From the NCBI RefSeq assembly GCF_013426895.1, contig NZ_AP023175.1, forward strand, positions 1,612,001 to 1,676,000: a stretch of DNA of 64,000 nt. Direction: 5' to 3'. The DNA comes from Paraburkholderia largidicola (GTDB taxonomy: Bacteria; Pseudomonadota; Gammaproteobacteria; Burkholderiales; Burkholderiaceae). The position numbers and the translations under genes are program-made. Of the stretch, positions 1 to 8,106 are shown in pieces. The first letter of the stretch is position 1; every line of letters starts with the position of its first letter. Below the pieces are notes generated by a model, which was given only the letters and a program-made list of their open reading frames with translations, did no database searches and was not told the origin of the DNA.

Positions 1-433
1 GCGTCAGCAGACCCCACGGCCTGCCGCCGATCAGCAGCGGACAGCCGAGACAGTCGTGCACTTCCAGATGGCCGCTCACGCCCTGCACGAGGCCGTCGTA
101 GGGGTCGGGCAAATCGGAGGCGGCGGGAAAGCGCGTGGGCTCTTCACTCGACAGCAGCGCTTCGAATCGCGGATGGTCGCTCACACGAAAGCGGCGGCCG
201 AGCGTGTCGCTGGACAGGCCGTCGATGGCGAGCGGCACGAGGGTGTCTTCATCGAGACGCAACAGGGCCGCTGCATCGCCGGGGAAAAGCGTGCGCAGCG
301 TCGTCAGAAGACGGCGATAGCGCTCGCGCTCCGGCAGGTCGCGCGACAGGTCTTCGACCAGCGGAATCAGCGCGTCGAGCACCTCGGATGCAGTCAGTTT
401 AACCTCGGACGAGGTCGTTTTAACCCTTGTCAT
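1..433 (-). CDS. norR: Nitric oxide reductase transcription regulator NorR, N-terminal part (cut by window edge)
   Basis: This is the amino-terminal ~144 residues of a sigma54-dependent activator that senses nitric oxide. Only the GAF sensor domain is inside the window; the AAA+ and DNA-binding domains would lie beyond position 1. Residues such as RRLLTTLR, LVPLAIDGLS, DTLGRRF and FPAASDLPDPYDGL match the NorR GAF domain closely. It is divergent from hmp, the usual arrangement for NO detoxification loci. The ATG at 433 is the longest start. An in-frame GTG at 382 would better match the length of enterobacterial NorR and would leave the three candidate NorR boxes (393-439) outside the coding sequence. 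Family call is firm; the start is uncertain. Confidence 0.88.
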   Translation of the reverse strand, partial: MTRVKTTSSEVKLTASEVLDALIPLVEDLSRDLPERERYRRLLTTLRTLFPGDAAALLRLDEDTLVPLAIDGLSSDTLGRRFRVSDHPRFEALLSSEEPTRFPAASDLPDPYDGLVQGVSGHLEVHDCLGCPLLIGGRPWGLLT

Positions 434-439
434 ATTCAC
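393..439. promoter_or_regulatory. Three candidate NorR enhancer boxes (GT-N7-AC)
   Basis: Three GT-N7-AC dyads occur at 393-403, 414-424 and 429-439. The middle one is the fuller GGT-N7-ACC form (413-425). NorR is known to bind three such inverted repeats upstream of its sigma54 target promoters. They lie 43 to 103 bp upstream of the sigma54-type promoter of hmp, a suitable enhancer position. Two of them overlap the 5' end of norR as started at 433. The spacing (21 and 15 bp between boxes) is irregular, so one box may be fortuitous. Confidence 0.6.
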
Positions 440-481
440 GTCTGATGTTTCTAAGCTGCTGATTTTACGGTTGTTTGAAGC

Positions 482-496
482 TGGCCCGATAGATGC
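482..496 (+). promoter_or_regulatory. Sigma54 (-24/-12) promoter of hmp
   Basis: The sequence TGGCCCG-N4-ATGC has the invariant GG and GC at the correct 10-bp spacing and differs from the sigma54 consensus TGGCACG-N4-TTGC at only two positions. It is about 70 bp upstream of the hmp start and directly downstream of the candidate NorR boxes, as expected for a NorR-activated promoter. Confidence 0.7.
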
Positions 497-567
497 ATAA
501 GAGATTACCCGAAGCCCGCCGAATTCGCGCGGGACCCCCACTCACCCCAACTGCGAGGAATCAACTC

Positions 568-1749
568 ATGCTGTCAGCCGAACATCGCGCAATCGTCAAG
601 GCAACTGTTCCGCTGCTCGAAAGCGGCGGCGAAGCGCTCACGACGCACTTCTACCAGACCATGCTGGCGGAGTACCCGAGTGTGCGCCCGCTGTTCAACC
701 AGGCGCACCAGCAATCGGGCGATCAGCCGCGCGCGCTCGCAAATGCCGTGCTGATGTACGCGCGTCATATCGATCAACTCGAACAACTCGGCGGACTGGT
801 TTCGCAAATCGTCAACAAGCACGTCGCGCTCAACATCCTGCCCGAGCATTATCCGATCGTCGGCGCATGTCTGCTGCGCGCGATCCGCGAAGTGCTCGGA
901 GCGGAAATCGCTACGGATGCCGTGATCGAAGCGTGGGGCGCCGCGTATCAGCAACTGGCCGATCTGCTGATCGGCCTCGAAGAAAAGGTGTATGTCGAGA
1001 AGGAAACCGCGACGGGCGGCTGGCGTGGCACGCGCCCGTTCGTCGTGGCGCGCAAGGTCAAGGAGAGCGACGAAATCACGTCGTTCTATCTGCGTCCCGC
1101 CGACGGCGGCGAGCTGCTCGAATTCCATCCGGGCCAGTACATTGGCCTGAAACTGATCGTCGATGGAGAAGAAATTCGCCGCAACTATTCACTGTCGGCT
1201 GCGGCAAACGGCCGCGAATATCGGATCAGCGTGAAGCGCGAGCCGAACGGCAAGGCGTCGAATTATCTGCACGACTCGGTGAATGAAGGCGCGACGCTGA
1301 ATCTGCTCACGCCGTCGGGCGATTTCACACTGGAGCACAACGACAAGCCGCTCGTGCTGATCAGCGGCGGGGTCGGCATTACGCCGACGCTCGCGATGCT
1401 CAATGCCGCACTGCAAACGTCGCGTCCCATTCACTTCATTCACGCCGCGCGAGACGGTGGCGTGCATGCGTTCCGCGACCACATCGACGAACTGGCGGCA
1501 CGTCATCCGCAACTGAAGCGCTTCTATGTATATGAGAAGCCGCGTCAGGACGACGACGCGCATCACGCGGAAGGTTATATCGACGAAGCGCGCCTGATCG
1601 AATGGCTGCCGGCCACCCGTGATGTCGATGTGTATTTCCTCGGACCGAAGCCGTTCATGAAGGCAGTGAAGCGCCATCTGAAGGCGATTGGCGTGCCGGA
1701 AAAGCAGAGCCGTTATGAGTTCTTCGGTCCCGCTTCCGCACTCGACTGA
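568..1749 (+). CDS. hmp: Flavohemoprotein (nitric oxide dioxygenase)
   Basis: Oxidises NO to nitrate with O2 and NAD(P)H in the cytoplasm. The 393-residue protein has the family length. It has an N-terminal globin domain with the proximal His in VNKHVALNI, a central FAD domain with RNYSLS, and a C-terminal NAD domain with GGVGITP and YFLGPKPFM, ending in the typical YEFFGP tail. The ATG at 568 follows a GAGGAA ribosome site; an in-frame ATG at 493 lies inside the sigma54 promoter and is rejected. Divergent norR and the sigma54-type promoter indicate NO-induced, NorR-controlled expression. A strong terminator follows. Confidence 0.96.
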   Translation: MLSAEHRAIVKATVPLLESGGEALTTHFYQTMLAEYPSVRPLFNQAHQQSGDQPRALANAVLMYARHIDQLEQLGGLVSQIVNKHVALNILPEHYPIVGACLLRAIREVLGAEIATDAVIEAWGAAYQQLADLLIGLEEKVYVEKETATGGWRGTRPFVVARKVKESDEITSFYLRPADGGELLEFHPGQYIGLKLIVDGEEIRRNYSLSAAANGREYRISVKREPNGKASNYLHDSVNEGATLNLLTPSGDFTLEHNDKPLVLISGGVGITPTLAMLNAALQTSRPIHFIHAARDGGVHAFRDHIDELAARHPQLKRFYVYEKPRQDDDAHHAEGYIDEARLIEWLPATRDVDVYFLGPKPFMKAVKRHLKAIGVPEKQSRYEFFGPASALD

Positions 1750-1806
1750 TATAGCGTTTTTTTGCTGTAGTTGTTGTTGTCTGTTGGGCTACCCTGGTAG
1801 TGTTTT

Positions 1807-1841
1807 GGAAGAGACGGTACTCCGCGTCTCTTCCTTTTTTT
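1807..1841 (+). terminator. Rho-independent terminator of hmp
   Basis: A perfect 10-bp stem (GGAAGAGACG, 1807-1816, with its complement at 1825-1834) encloses an 8-nt loop and is followed by seven T residues (1835-1841). There is no T tract on the opposite strand, so it serves hmp and not catC. Confidence 0.9.
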
Positions 1842-1855
1842 ATTTGCGTGAGCGC

Positions 1856-2146
1856 CTAGCGATCGTCTTCGTGAATCGACGAAGGATGGCGGCACATCGC
1901 ATCCACCGTCACTTCCATATACGGATAAAGCGGCAGCTGCATGAGGATGTCATTGAGTTGCGCGGGGCTTTCCACGTCGAACACGCTGAAATTCGCGTAC
2001 AGGCCCGCAATGCGCCAGAGATGCCGCCAGATGCCTTCCTTTTGCAGACGCTGCGCCATGGCCTTTTCGGTGGCCTTCAATTCATTGGCGCGCTCGACGG
2101 GCATATCGGGCGGCAGCTTAACGACCATCTTCACGTGAAATAGCAT
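1856..2146 (-). CDS. catC: Muconolactone delta-isomerase
   Basis: Converts muconolactone to 3-oxoadipate enol-lactone, the third step of the catechol ortho-cleavage (beta-ketoadipate) pathway. The 96-residue length is typical. MLFHVKMVVKLP at the start and the WRHLWRIAGLYANFSVFDVES segment are family hallmarks. The ATG at 2146 has a GGGAGT ribosome site just upstream and is preferred over longer in-frame starts. It is the last gene of catB-catA-catC, all on the minus strand. The gap to catA is 120 bp. Confidence 0.95.
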   Translation of the reverse strand: MLFHVKMVVKLPPDMPVERANELKATEKAMAQRLQKEGIWRHLWRIAGLYANFSVFDVESPAQLNDILMQLPLYPYMEVTVDAMCRHPSSIHEDDR

Positions 2147-2266
2147 TCGTGGACTCCCTGTAGATTCATTGCGAGTGCGCGGCTGTGACTGCATGCCGCG
2201 CTTTCAAACAATGCGGCCACGTCGAGTGGCGGCCGCATTCATGCACTTGCATCGATACCGCTGATA

Positions 2267-3169
2267 TCAGGCGCGCACGCGTTCCACTTCGCTCGTCGGC
2301 ACGTTGTTGCGTTCCTTGACGAGGCTGAAGTCGAAGTCGATCAACGCGAACTGGCCGTCGATACCATAAGGCTTGCCCGTTGCACCTTCTTCCTTCTTGA
2401 CGGCGGGCACGAGACCTTCGCGTGTGGCGAACGCGAAGTCGTCCCACAGATACGGATCGCCTTCGATGTTGATCTGCGTCGTCAGCTTGCGATGACCGGG
2501 CGCCGACACGAAGAAGTGGATATGCGCCGGGCGATGACCGTGACGGCCGAGCAGATCGAGCAGTTGCTGCGTCTTGCCTTCCGGCGGCACGCTATAGCCG
2601 ATCGGCACCACGCTGCGGAAGCTGTACGTGCCGTTTTCGTCGGTGCGAATCGAGCGGCGCAGGTTGAATTCGGCTTGCGACTTGTCGAAGTGCGAGTAGT
2701 TGCCCAGATGGTTCGCGTGCCACACTTCGACCAGCGCGCCGCGCACCGGTTGACCGTCTTCGCCGAGCACACGGCCGCGCATCACGAGCGTTTCGCCCGG
2801 CTCATTGCCGTTGTCGAGACGCGCATGACCCGTCGACTCCGGCGCGCCCGCCACGTACAGCGGACCTTCGATCGTGCGCGGCGTGCCGCCCGCGAGGCCA
2901 GCCTTCGTTTCCGCTTCGTCGAGACGCACGTCGAGGAAATGCTCGAACCCGAGACCTGCTGCCAGCAAACCCAGTTCGCCGCTTTGACCCGCTTCGCCGA
3001 GGTAGTTGAGCGCGGACCAGAACTCATTCGGCGTCACGTCGAGTTCGTCGATCGTGATGAACAGATCGCGGATGATGCGGTTGACTACCTGCTTCGTGCG
3101 GGCGTTGCCTTCGTGCGTCGCGCTTTCGTTGATCTTGTTCAACAGGGCGTCGATGGTTTTGATGTCCAT
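2267..3169 (-). CDS. catA: Catechol 1,2-dioxygenase
   Basis: Intradiol ring cleavage of catechol to cis,cis-muconate using non-haem Fe(III). The 300-residue protein has an N-terminal helical dioxygenase domain and a C-terminal intradiol core. The four iron ligands can be placed: Tyr in GNYSHFD, Tyr in PIGYSVP and the two His of RPAHIHF. The ATG at 3169 follows AAGGAGAC; a longer in-frame start lacks such a site. It lies between catB (79 bp upstream) and catC. Confidence 0.96.
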   Translation of the reverse strand: MDIKTIDALLNKINESATHEGNARTKQVVNRIIRDLFITIDELDVTPNEFWSALNYLGEAGQSGELGLLAAGLGFEHFLDVRLDEAETKAGLAGGTPRTIEGPLYVAGAPESTGHARLDNGNEPGETLVMRGRVLGEDGQPVRGALVEVWHANHLGNYSHFDKSQAEFNLRRSIRTDENGTYSFRSVVPIGYSVPPEGKTQQLLDLLGRHGHRPAHIHFFVSAPGHRKLTTQINIEGDPYLWDDFAFATREGLVPAVKKEEGATGKPYGIDGQFALIDFDFSLVKERNNVPTSEVERVRA

Positions 3170-3248
3170 GGGGATGTCTCCTTTTAGTCCAATCACTGAT
3201 GACGATGCCAAATGTGCTTAGGGCGCTGCGGATTCAGCACCGCCATAG

Positions 3249-4406
3249 CTAACCTTTGACTACACTCGCGCCGTGCTTCGAGTCGCGGCGCAGTCTCCCG
3301 ATCTTGTCGAGGTCGAGTTGAATACCGAGTCCCGGGCCTTGCGGCAATTGCAACGAGAAGTTCTCGTAGCGCAGCGGCTCGGTGAGAATTTCTTGCGTGA
3401 GAAGCAGCGGTCCGAACAGTTCGGTGCCCCACTTCAGTTCGCGGAACGTGCTGAACAGTTGCGCGGAAGCGATCGTGCCGACCGCGCCTTCCAGCATCGT
3501 GCCGCCGTACAGGTCGACGCCCGCGGCAAGCGCAATCGCGGCCACGCTCGCCGCGCCCGTCAGGCCGCCCGATTGCGCGATCTTCACGGCGAAGACATCG
3601 GCTGCATGTGCGCTGGCGACATCGAATGCATCGACGGGACCATGCAGCGCTTCGTCGGCCATGATGGGCACTTTCGAGCGATGCGTGAGACGCTTGAGAC
3701 CACGGCGGTCGTCGGCAGCAATGGGTTGCTCGATCAGATTGCAGCCCGCGTCCGCGAGGCGTTCGCTTGCCCATAGCGCTTCCGCCTGGCTCCACGCCTG
3801 ATTCACGTCCACGCGCACTTCGGCACGGTCGCCCACGGCCGCCTTGATCGCGGCGACGTGCGCGATGTCCTCGGCCGGCGCACGCGTGCCGATCTTCAGC
3901 TTGAACACGCGGTGCCGCTTCATTTCCAGCATCTGATGCGCTTCGTCGATATCGCGGCCCGTGTCGCCGCTCGCCAGCGTCCATGCGACTTCGACGGAAT
4001 CCGTCACGCGGCCGCCGAACAACTCGGATAGCTGCACGCCGAAACGCTGTGCCTGCGCGTCGAACAACGCTGTTTCGATCGCGCACTTCGCAAAGCGGTT
4101 GCCCTGGAAGCATTCGCGCAGCTTCGCCATCGCCTGGCCGGGACGGGTCGCGTCCATGCCCTTGAGCAGCGGCGCAAAATAGGTGTCGATGTTGGTCTTG
4201 ATGCTTTCGGGGCTTTCCTCCCCGTACGCAAGGCCACCGATCGTGGTCGCCTCGCCCCAGCCCGTTATACCATCCGCGCATTGAATGCGGACCAGCACGA
4301 GGGCCTGGCAATTCATCGTGGCGACCGACAGGCGGTGCGGGCGAATCGTCGGAACATCGACGAGAATAGTCTCTACAGCTTGTATCTGAACGGCGCTTGG
4401 TATCAT
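3249..4406 (-). CDS. catB: Muconate cycloisomerase
   Basis: Cycloisomerises cis,cis-muconate to muconolactone. The 385-residue enolase-superfamily protein shows the KxK catalytic motif (KLKIGTRAP), the metal ligands in DVNQAW, LIEQPI and MADEALHG, and the second catalytic Lys in FAVKIAQSGG. The ATG at 4406 is preceded by AGGAGA. First gene of the cat operon, divergent from catR with a 90-bp shared promoter region. A much longer reading frame extends upstream through antisense catR but has no protein-family support. Confidence 0.95.
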   Translation of the reverse strand: MIPSAVQIQAVETILVDVPTIRPHRLSVATMNCQALVLVRIQCADGITGWGEATTIGGLAYGEESPESIKTNIDTYFAPLLKGMDATRPGQAMAKLRECFQGNRFAKCAIETALFDAQAQRFGVQLSELFGGRVTDSVEVAWTLASGDTGRDIDEAHQMLEMKRHRVFKLKIGTRAPAEDIAHVAAIKAAVGDRAEVRVDVNQAWSQAEALWASERLADAGCNLIEQPIAADDRRGLKRLTHRSKVPIMADEALHGPVDAFDVASAHAADVFAVKIAQSGGLTGAASVAAIALAAGVDLYGGTMLEGAVGTIASAQLFSTFRELKWGTELFGPLLLTQEILTEPLRYENFSLQLPQGPGLGIQLDLDKIGRLRRDSKHGASVVKG

Positions 4407-4458
4407 ACGGCTCTCCTGCTGATGTGCCCATACTAGGGGCGCCGGCAGAATCCGTCCA

Positions 4459-4473
4459 AGACCGATTAAGTCT
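4459..4473. promoter_or_regulatory. Candidate CatR operator
   Basis: An interrupted dyad AGAC-N7-GTCT lies in the catB-catR gap, centred about 60 bp upstream of the catB ATG and 31 bp upstream of the catR ATG. LysR-type regulators of the CatR/BenM group bind dyads of four-base arms with a seven-base spacer at this location. A second small dyad (GTAT-C-ATAC, 4400-4408) overlaps the catB start. Assignment is by position and symmetry only. Confidence 0.45.
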
Positions 4474-4496
4474 ATTTCCATACCTTCAGGGCATAG

Positions 4497-5390
4497 ATGG
4501 AACTGCGCCAACTTCGCTATTTCGTGGCGGTCGCCGAGGAAAGGAACTTCACCCGGGCCGCCGAACGCCTGAACATGACGCAGCCGCCGCTCTCGCGGCA
4601 GATCCAGCAGATCGAAGACAGCGTGGGGCTCGCGCTGTTCGAACGCGGCGCGCGCCCGCTCAAGCTGACGGAAGCCGGGCGCGTGTTTTATGTGCAGGCC
4701 AAGCGCCTGCTTGAAGAAAGCGATGAGTTGCTGCCGCTCACGCGGCGGCTCGCGCAACTCGCGGAGCGCATCGTGATCGGCTTCGTGCCGTCCACGCTGT
4801 ATGGCCCACTGCCTGACGTGATCCGCGCGTTCCGGGAAGCCGCGCCGCTGATCCAGATTTCGCTGATCGAGATGTTCACGATCGAGCAGTTGAGCGCGCT
4901 CAAGGGCGGACGCATCGACGTGGGCTTTGGCCGGCTGCGTTTCGACGAATCGCAACTGGCGCGCGAAGTGCTCGTCGAAGAGCCGTTGATTGCCGCATTG
5001 CCCGCGGGCCATGCGCTCGCCGACGCCGCGCAACTGACGCTCGATGCGCTGTCGAAAGAAACGCTGATCATCTATCCGTCGACGCCGCGCCCGAGCTACG
5101 CGGATCAACAGTTGTCCGCGTTCCGCGACCATGCCGTCGAACCGGCCGCCATTCATGAGGTACGAGAACTGCAAACCGCCTTGGGGCTCGTCGCCGCTCA
5201 AGTGGGCGTGTGTCTCGTGCCCGAAAGCGTGCGGGGTTTGCGGGCGCGCGGCGTGACCTATCGGTCGATCGAGGAAACGAATGTGTCGTCGCCGATCATC
5301 ATGAGCCGGCGTTTGCAGGATCAAAGCGCAACGACAGATTTGTTCTGCTCGATTGCGCGTGATCTGTTCAAGAGGCCGATGTCTGTCTAG
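4497..5390 (+). CDS. catR: LysR-family activator of the catechol operon
   Basis: A 297-residue LysR-type regulator with a winged HTH in the first ~60 residues (MELRQLRYFVAVAEERNFTRAAERL, then PPLSRQIQQIE) and a C-terminal effector domain with RIDVGFGRL and VCLVPESV. It is divergent from catB, so it is expected to activate catBAC with cis,cis-muconate as co-inducer and to repress itself. The N-terminal sequence and length match CatR/BenM/ClcR. CatR is chosen over ClcR or BenM from the adjoining catBAC genes. Confidence 0.9.
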   Translation: MELRQLRYFVAVAEERNFTRAAERLNMTQPPLSRQIQQIEDSVGLALFERGARPLKLTEAGRVFYVQAKRLLEESDELLPLTRRLAQLAERIVIGFVPSTLYGPLPDVIRAFREAAPLIQISLIEMFTIEQLSALKGGRIDVGFGRLRFDESQLAREVLVEEPLIAALPAGHALADAAQLTLDALSKETLIIYPSTPRPSYADQQLSAFRDHAVEPAAIHEVRELQTALGLVAAQVGVCLVPESVRGLRARGVTYRSIEETNVSSPIIMSRRLQDQSATTDLFCSIARDLFKRPMSV

Positions 5391-5446
5391 ACGTGGAGGC
5401 AGAGCATCTGCGAAATGCAGTGCCAGGAAGGCTTTTTACTCTCTTT

Positions 5447-5944
5447 CTAAGGCCGCTGGATGCTTCCGTCGTCGTCATGCCATGACGCGACATCGATCGC
5501 CGCTGGGCGCGTGACGCGCGACAGCCCCAATGCGAGCAGAGCACCCGCCTTGAGCACACACTCGACGAGCGATTGCGTAAAGATCCATGCCGATTCGTTC
5601 AGCTCGATGGGCAGGCCCGGCACGATGGCGACGAGACTCAGCCCGCACAGAAACGAAAAGATCCACTGCGCGCGCTTCATTCCACGCGCGGCCGCCAGGC
5701 CGATCACGATCCATGCAATCTTCGCCAATGCGAGGGCCGCGATGCCCAGGTCGCCTGCGGAAGGATCGTACTCCGCAGGCGTTTCGATCAGCGACCAGCC
5801 GCACACGCCGAGAATGAGCAGACGCGGTACGAGCGCAAGCCGGGGGCTGCCGCGTTGCAACGACGGCGGCAGCACGCCTTCGGGACGCTGCGCATCGGCG
5901 ACGTCCACGGCGTTCCGGAACGAGCGGTCCACGCCTGCCTTCAC
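5447..5944 (-). CDS. Hypothetical four-helix membrane protein
   Basis: A 165-residue protein of unrecognised family. It has a polar N-terminus of about 35 residues. Hydrophobic segments follow around LALVPRLLILGVCGWSLI, IAALALAKIAWIVIGLAAA, WIFSFLCGLSLVAIVPGL and VLKAGALLALGLS, suggesting four inner-membrane helices. The start is GTG at 5944 with a clear GGAGG eight bases upstream. It is convergent with catR (56-bp gap) and follows nothing co-directional within 180 bp, so it is probably monocistronic. No function can be assigned from sequence alone. Confidence 0.65.
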   Translation of the reverse strand: MKAGVDRSFRNAVDVADAQRPEGVLPPSLQRGSPRLALVPRLLILGVCGWSLIETPAEYDPSAGDLGIAALALAKIAWIVIGLAAARGMKRAQWIFSFLCGLSLVAIVPGLPIELNESAWIFTQSLVECVLKAGALLALGLSRVTRPAAIDVASWHDDDGSIQRP

Positions 5945-6131
5945 GTTCGAAACCTCCGCGTCGATACACGCACGTCATTGCGAAACTGGAAGTAGGAATT
6001 GTCGGTCGCGGAAAACGTGAGCGGTAGTTAATCCTTGTTAACGTCACGCATGCGCAGCGCCCGGTCATCCTCTCTAAACGACCTGATCGGGCGCGCTTTT
6101 CAAACGATGAGTCACGCAGCGGCTTTTTGTT

Positions 6132-7367
6132 TTATCCGTTGTTCTGTTTTTGATCAGTCTCTCGTACAAACAACGGCGCCACCCAGTCGACTACGACGAC
6201 GAACACAAGCGCGACCGCGCCAATTGCAAAGAGTAGACGATGGTTGCCACCGCTGCTATTGAACAATGCCGAATACGTGTAGCCCGCGAGCGCCTGAAAT
6301 GCCGCAAACGTCGTCGTGGCGCGGCTCCAGCTCTTGTGCTGCCCGACATGGTCGTTCGGCAGGACCTCGTGTATGCGCGCAAGCATCATCGGCACGATGC
6401 CCGGCGGATAGCTACCAATGATGAGCGTCAGCACGCCGATCAAGATGTAGTTGCTGGACATCGCAAACGCTGCGACCACGACGATCTGCAACAACGACAG
6501 CGCGCGGATCGCAAAGCGTCCGCCTAAGCGGTCCGCGACGAGACCATACACGGGCGCACCGAAAATTGCACCGACGCCATACAGAATCCAATATGCCGCG
6601 CCGAGATGCGCGCCCGCGCCAAGTCCGCGCGCAATGAAATCGACGAGGAAAACCATAGTGGGAACGAGGCCGACGGCCATCAACGCGTACTCGGCGTAGA
6701 GGACGCGGACCGTCGACGGGTTGTGCGCTTTCGCAGTTGGAGTTGCATGCGCAGAATGTGCGTGCGCTTTCGTCGCCGACGGCCACGCGTACCACGTCGC
6801 CAGCGTCAAAATCGCCGAGAGAATCGCGATGCCGATCCACGTGTTACGCAAGCCGAGATTGAGCAACAGCGGGACGATCGTCCCCGATGCCGCGATGCCG
6901 ACGCCCAGGCCAAGAAAGATCGCACCGCTCGCCAGTCCCTTCCGATCCGCGGGCACGTGCGGCAGCACCGTAGCGGCGACCAGCACCATGATCGCTCCGC
7001 CCGCCACGCCCGACAGCAACCGCCAGAAGAAGAACCACGCAACCGAGACGGGAAACGCGCACGCTAAAAAGGTCGCTGTGACCAGCACCATCATCGCCCG
7101 CAACGTATGCGTGTTCGTCAGACGGTGCGCAACAGGACGGCCGAGCAGCGCACCAAGCAGATAGCCGGCGAGGTTCGCCGCGCCCAGATACACCACGTCC
7201 GATGCGGCGAACCAGTGAGCCTGAATGAGCGGCGGAATCAGCGGTGTATAGGCGAAGCGTGCCAGCCCAATACTGACGAGGCTCGCGCAGAAGCCCGCGA
7301 AGATGTGCCGCCATACGGCAGTTCGACCGCTGGCAGTTGTGATTGGAAGTGATGCATCGGTGGACAT
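6132..7367 (-). CDS. MFS transporter of the YbfB/YjiJ family
   Basis: A 411-residue major facilitator protein with about twelve hydrophobic helices. The start (HIFAGFCASLVSIGLARFAYTPLIPPL) is the conserved first helix of the YbfB/YjiJ group, whose substrates are mostly unknown but which are thought to be exporters. A His-rich cytoplasmic loop (HAHSAHATPTAKAHN) separates the two six-helix halves. The ATG at 7367 is accepted though its ribosome site (GGAACC) is weak. Large dyads at 7433-7500 lie just upstream and are a plausible operator. Confidence 0.85.
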   Translation of the reverse strand: MSTDASLPITTASGRTAVWRHIFAGFCASLVSIGLARFAYTPLIPPLIQAHWFAASDVVYLGAANLAGYLLGALLGRPVAHRLTNTHTLRAMMVLVTATFLACAFPVSVAWFFFWRLLSGVAGGAIMVLVAATVLPHVPADRKGLASGAIFLGLGVGIAASGTIVPLLLNLGLRNTWIGIAILSAILTLATWYAWPSATKAHAHSAHATPTAKAHNPSTVRVLYAEYALMAVGLVPTMVFLVDFIARGLGAGAHLGAAYWILYGVGAIFGAPVYGLVADRLGGRFAIRALSLLQIVVVAAFAMSSNYILIGVLTLIIGSYPPGIVPMMLARIHEVLPNDHVGQHKSWSRATTTFAAFQALAGYTYSALFNSSGGNHRLLFAIGAVALVFVVVVDWVAPLFVRETDQKQNNG

Positions 7368-7432
7368 GAGAAAGGGTTCCGGTTGAAGCCACGCGTCGCG
7401 TGGCAGTTTTGTCAGCTGCAGGTCATTTTCGC

Positions 7433-7500
7433 GCCATCTTTGACAGTCTTGTCAATTTCGCGAATTCTAGACATGCTTGACAAAGATGGCAAGAATCCAT
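7433..7500. promoter_or_regulatory. Nested inverted repeats upstream of the MFS gene
   Basis: GCCATCTTTG at 7433-7442 is perfectly inverted at 7491-7500. Overlapping its left arm is a second dyad, TTGACA-N4-TGTCAA (7440-7455), and a third TTGACA occurs at 7477-7482. The arms resemble repressor half-sites. The spot is 66-133 bp upstream of the MFS start and in the shared gap with the cupin gene. Confidence 0.4.
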
Positions 7501-7574
7501 TTCGCCAAAAGGGAAATGACGCACGTGCAAACGTACGTTTCGTTGCATGCCGTCAAAAAAGCGTTTACTCTCCG

Positions 7575-7599
7575 AACTACGACTCACTTAGTCGCAGTT
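7575..7599. promoter_or_regulatory. Shared 25-bp operator, copy 1 (cupin promoter)
   Basis: AACTACGA-N9-TCGCAGTT. The same arms and the same nine-base spacer recur at 9316-9340 (azoreductase), and a variant is at 10669-10693 (Rrf2 gene). It ends 75 bp before the cupin start codon. Likely target of the Rrf2 regulator encoded at 10102-10665, by inference from the co-occurrence. Confidence 0.65.
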
Positions 7600-7674
7600 A
7601 AGAAGTTTCAGATGCGGGCTTGCGTTACCTGATGCGCAGCCCATCGCAAATCATTCATTCTTCGGAGAGTTAAA

Positions 7675-8106
7675 GTGAATTTCGTTCAGACCGTTCTTGC
7701 ATCCACGGCCGCAGCCTGCATCGCATTGACGGCGCCGCACGCGGCGCACGCGCATGGTGTCGATGGGCCGCGCGAGCACATCAGCCCGGCGTTCCAGACG
7801 CCTATTACAAATGTGCCGGGTAAGACCATGACGGCCATCGTGGTCGACTACAAACCAGGCGGCGTGTCACCGTCGCATCGTCATGGTCAGGCGTTCGTGG
7901 TCGGCTACGTGCTTCAGGGCGAGATCCGAAGCAAGGTCGACGATGGCGAAGAGCGGGTGTATCACGCAGGTGAAAGCTGGACGGAAGCACCGGGCGTGCA
8001 CCACATGGTCAGCGAGAACGCAAGCAAGACCAAACCTGCGAAGCTGCTTGCCATCTTTGTCGCCGACGACAACGATAAAGACCTCGTCACATGGGACAAG
8101 AAGTAA
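7675..8106 (+). CDS. Secreted cupin-domain protein
   Basis: A 143-residue protein with a Sec signal peptide (cleavage after HAAHA near residue 26) and one cupin domain. The metal-binding first motif is visible as HRHGQAFVVGYVLQGEI, and the second motif His in the APGVHHMV segment. It is exported to the periplasm; enzymatic role unknown. The start is GTG at 7675 after GGAGAG. The promoter carries the dyad shared with the azoreductase gene, so a redox or electrophile response is a reasonable guess. Confidence 0.8.
   Translation: MNFVQTVLASTAAACIALTAPHAAHAHGVDGPREHISPAFQTPITNVPGKTMTAIVVDYKPGGVSPSHRHGQAFVVGYVLQGEIRSKVDDGEERVYHAGESWTEAPGVHHMVSENASKTKPAKLLAIFVADDNDKDLVTWDKK

Larger units (their letters stand above)
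7368..7674. other. Divergent promoter region between MFS and cupin genes
   Basis: No coding sequence is supported here. The gap holds the nested repeats at 7433-7500 and, close to the cupin gene, the 25-bp dyad at 7575-7599 that recurs upstream of the azoreductase and Rrf2 genes. Confidence 0.7.

Noticed and set aside
3249..5324. A 691-codon minus-strand frame that would extend catB by ~300 residues.
   Set aside because: The extra part is antisense to catR with no family match, and catB has a good ATG with AGGAGA at 4406.
6057..6100. Hairpin GCGCCCG...CGGGCGC followed by TTTT on the plus strand.
   Set aside because: No plus-strand gene lies upstream to terminate, and on the minus strand, where the MFS gene ends nearby, no T tract follows. 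Left unassigned.
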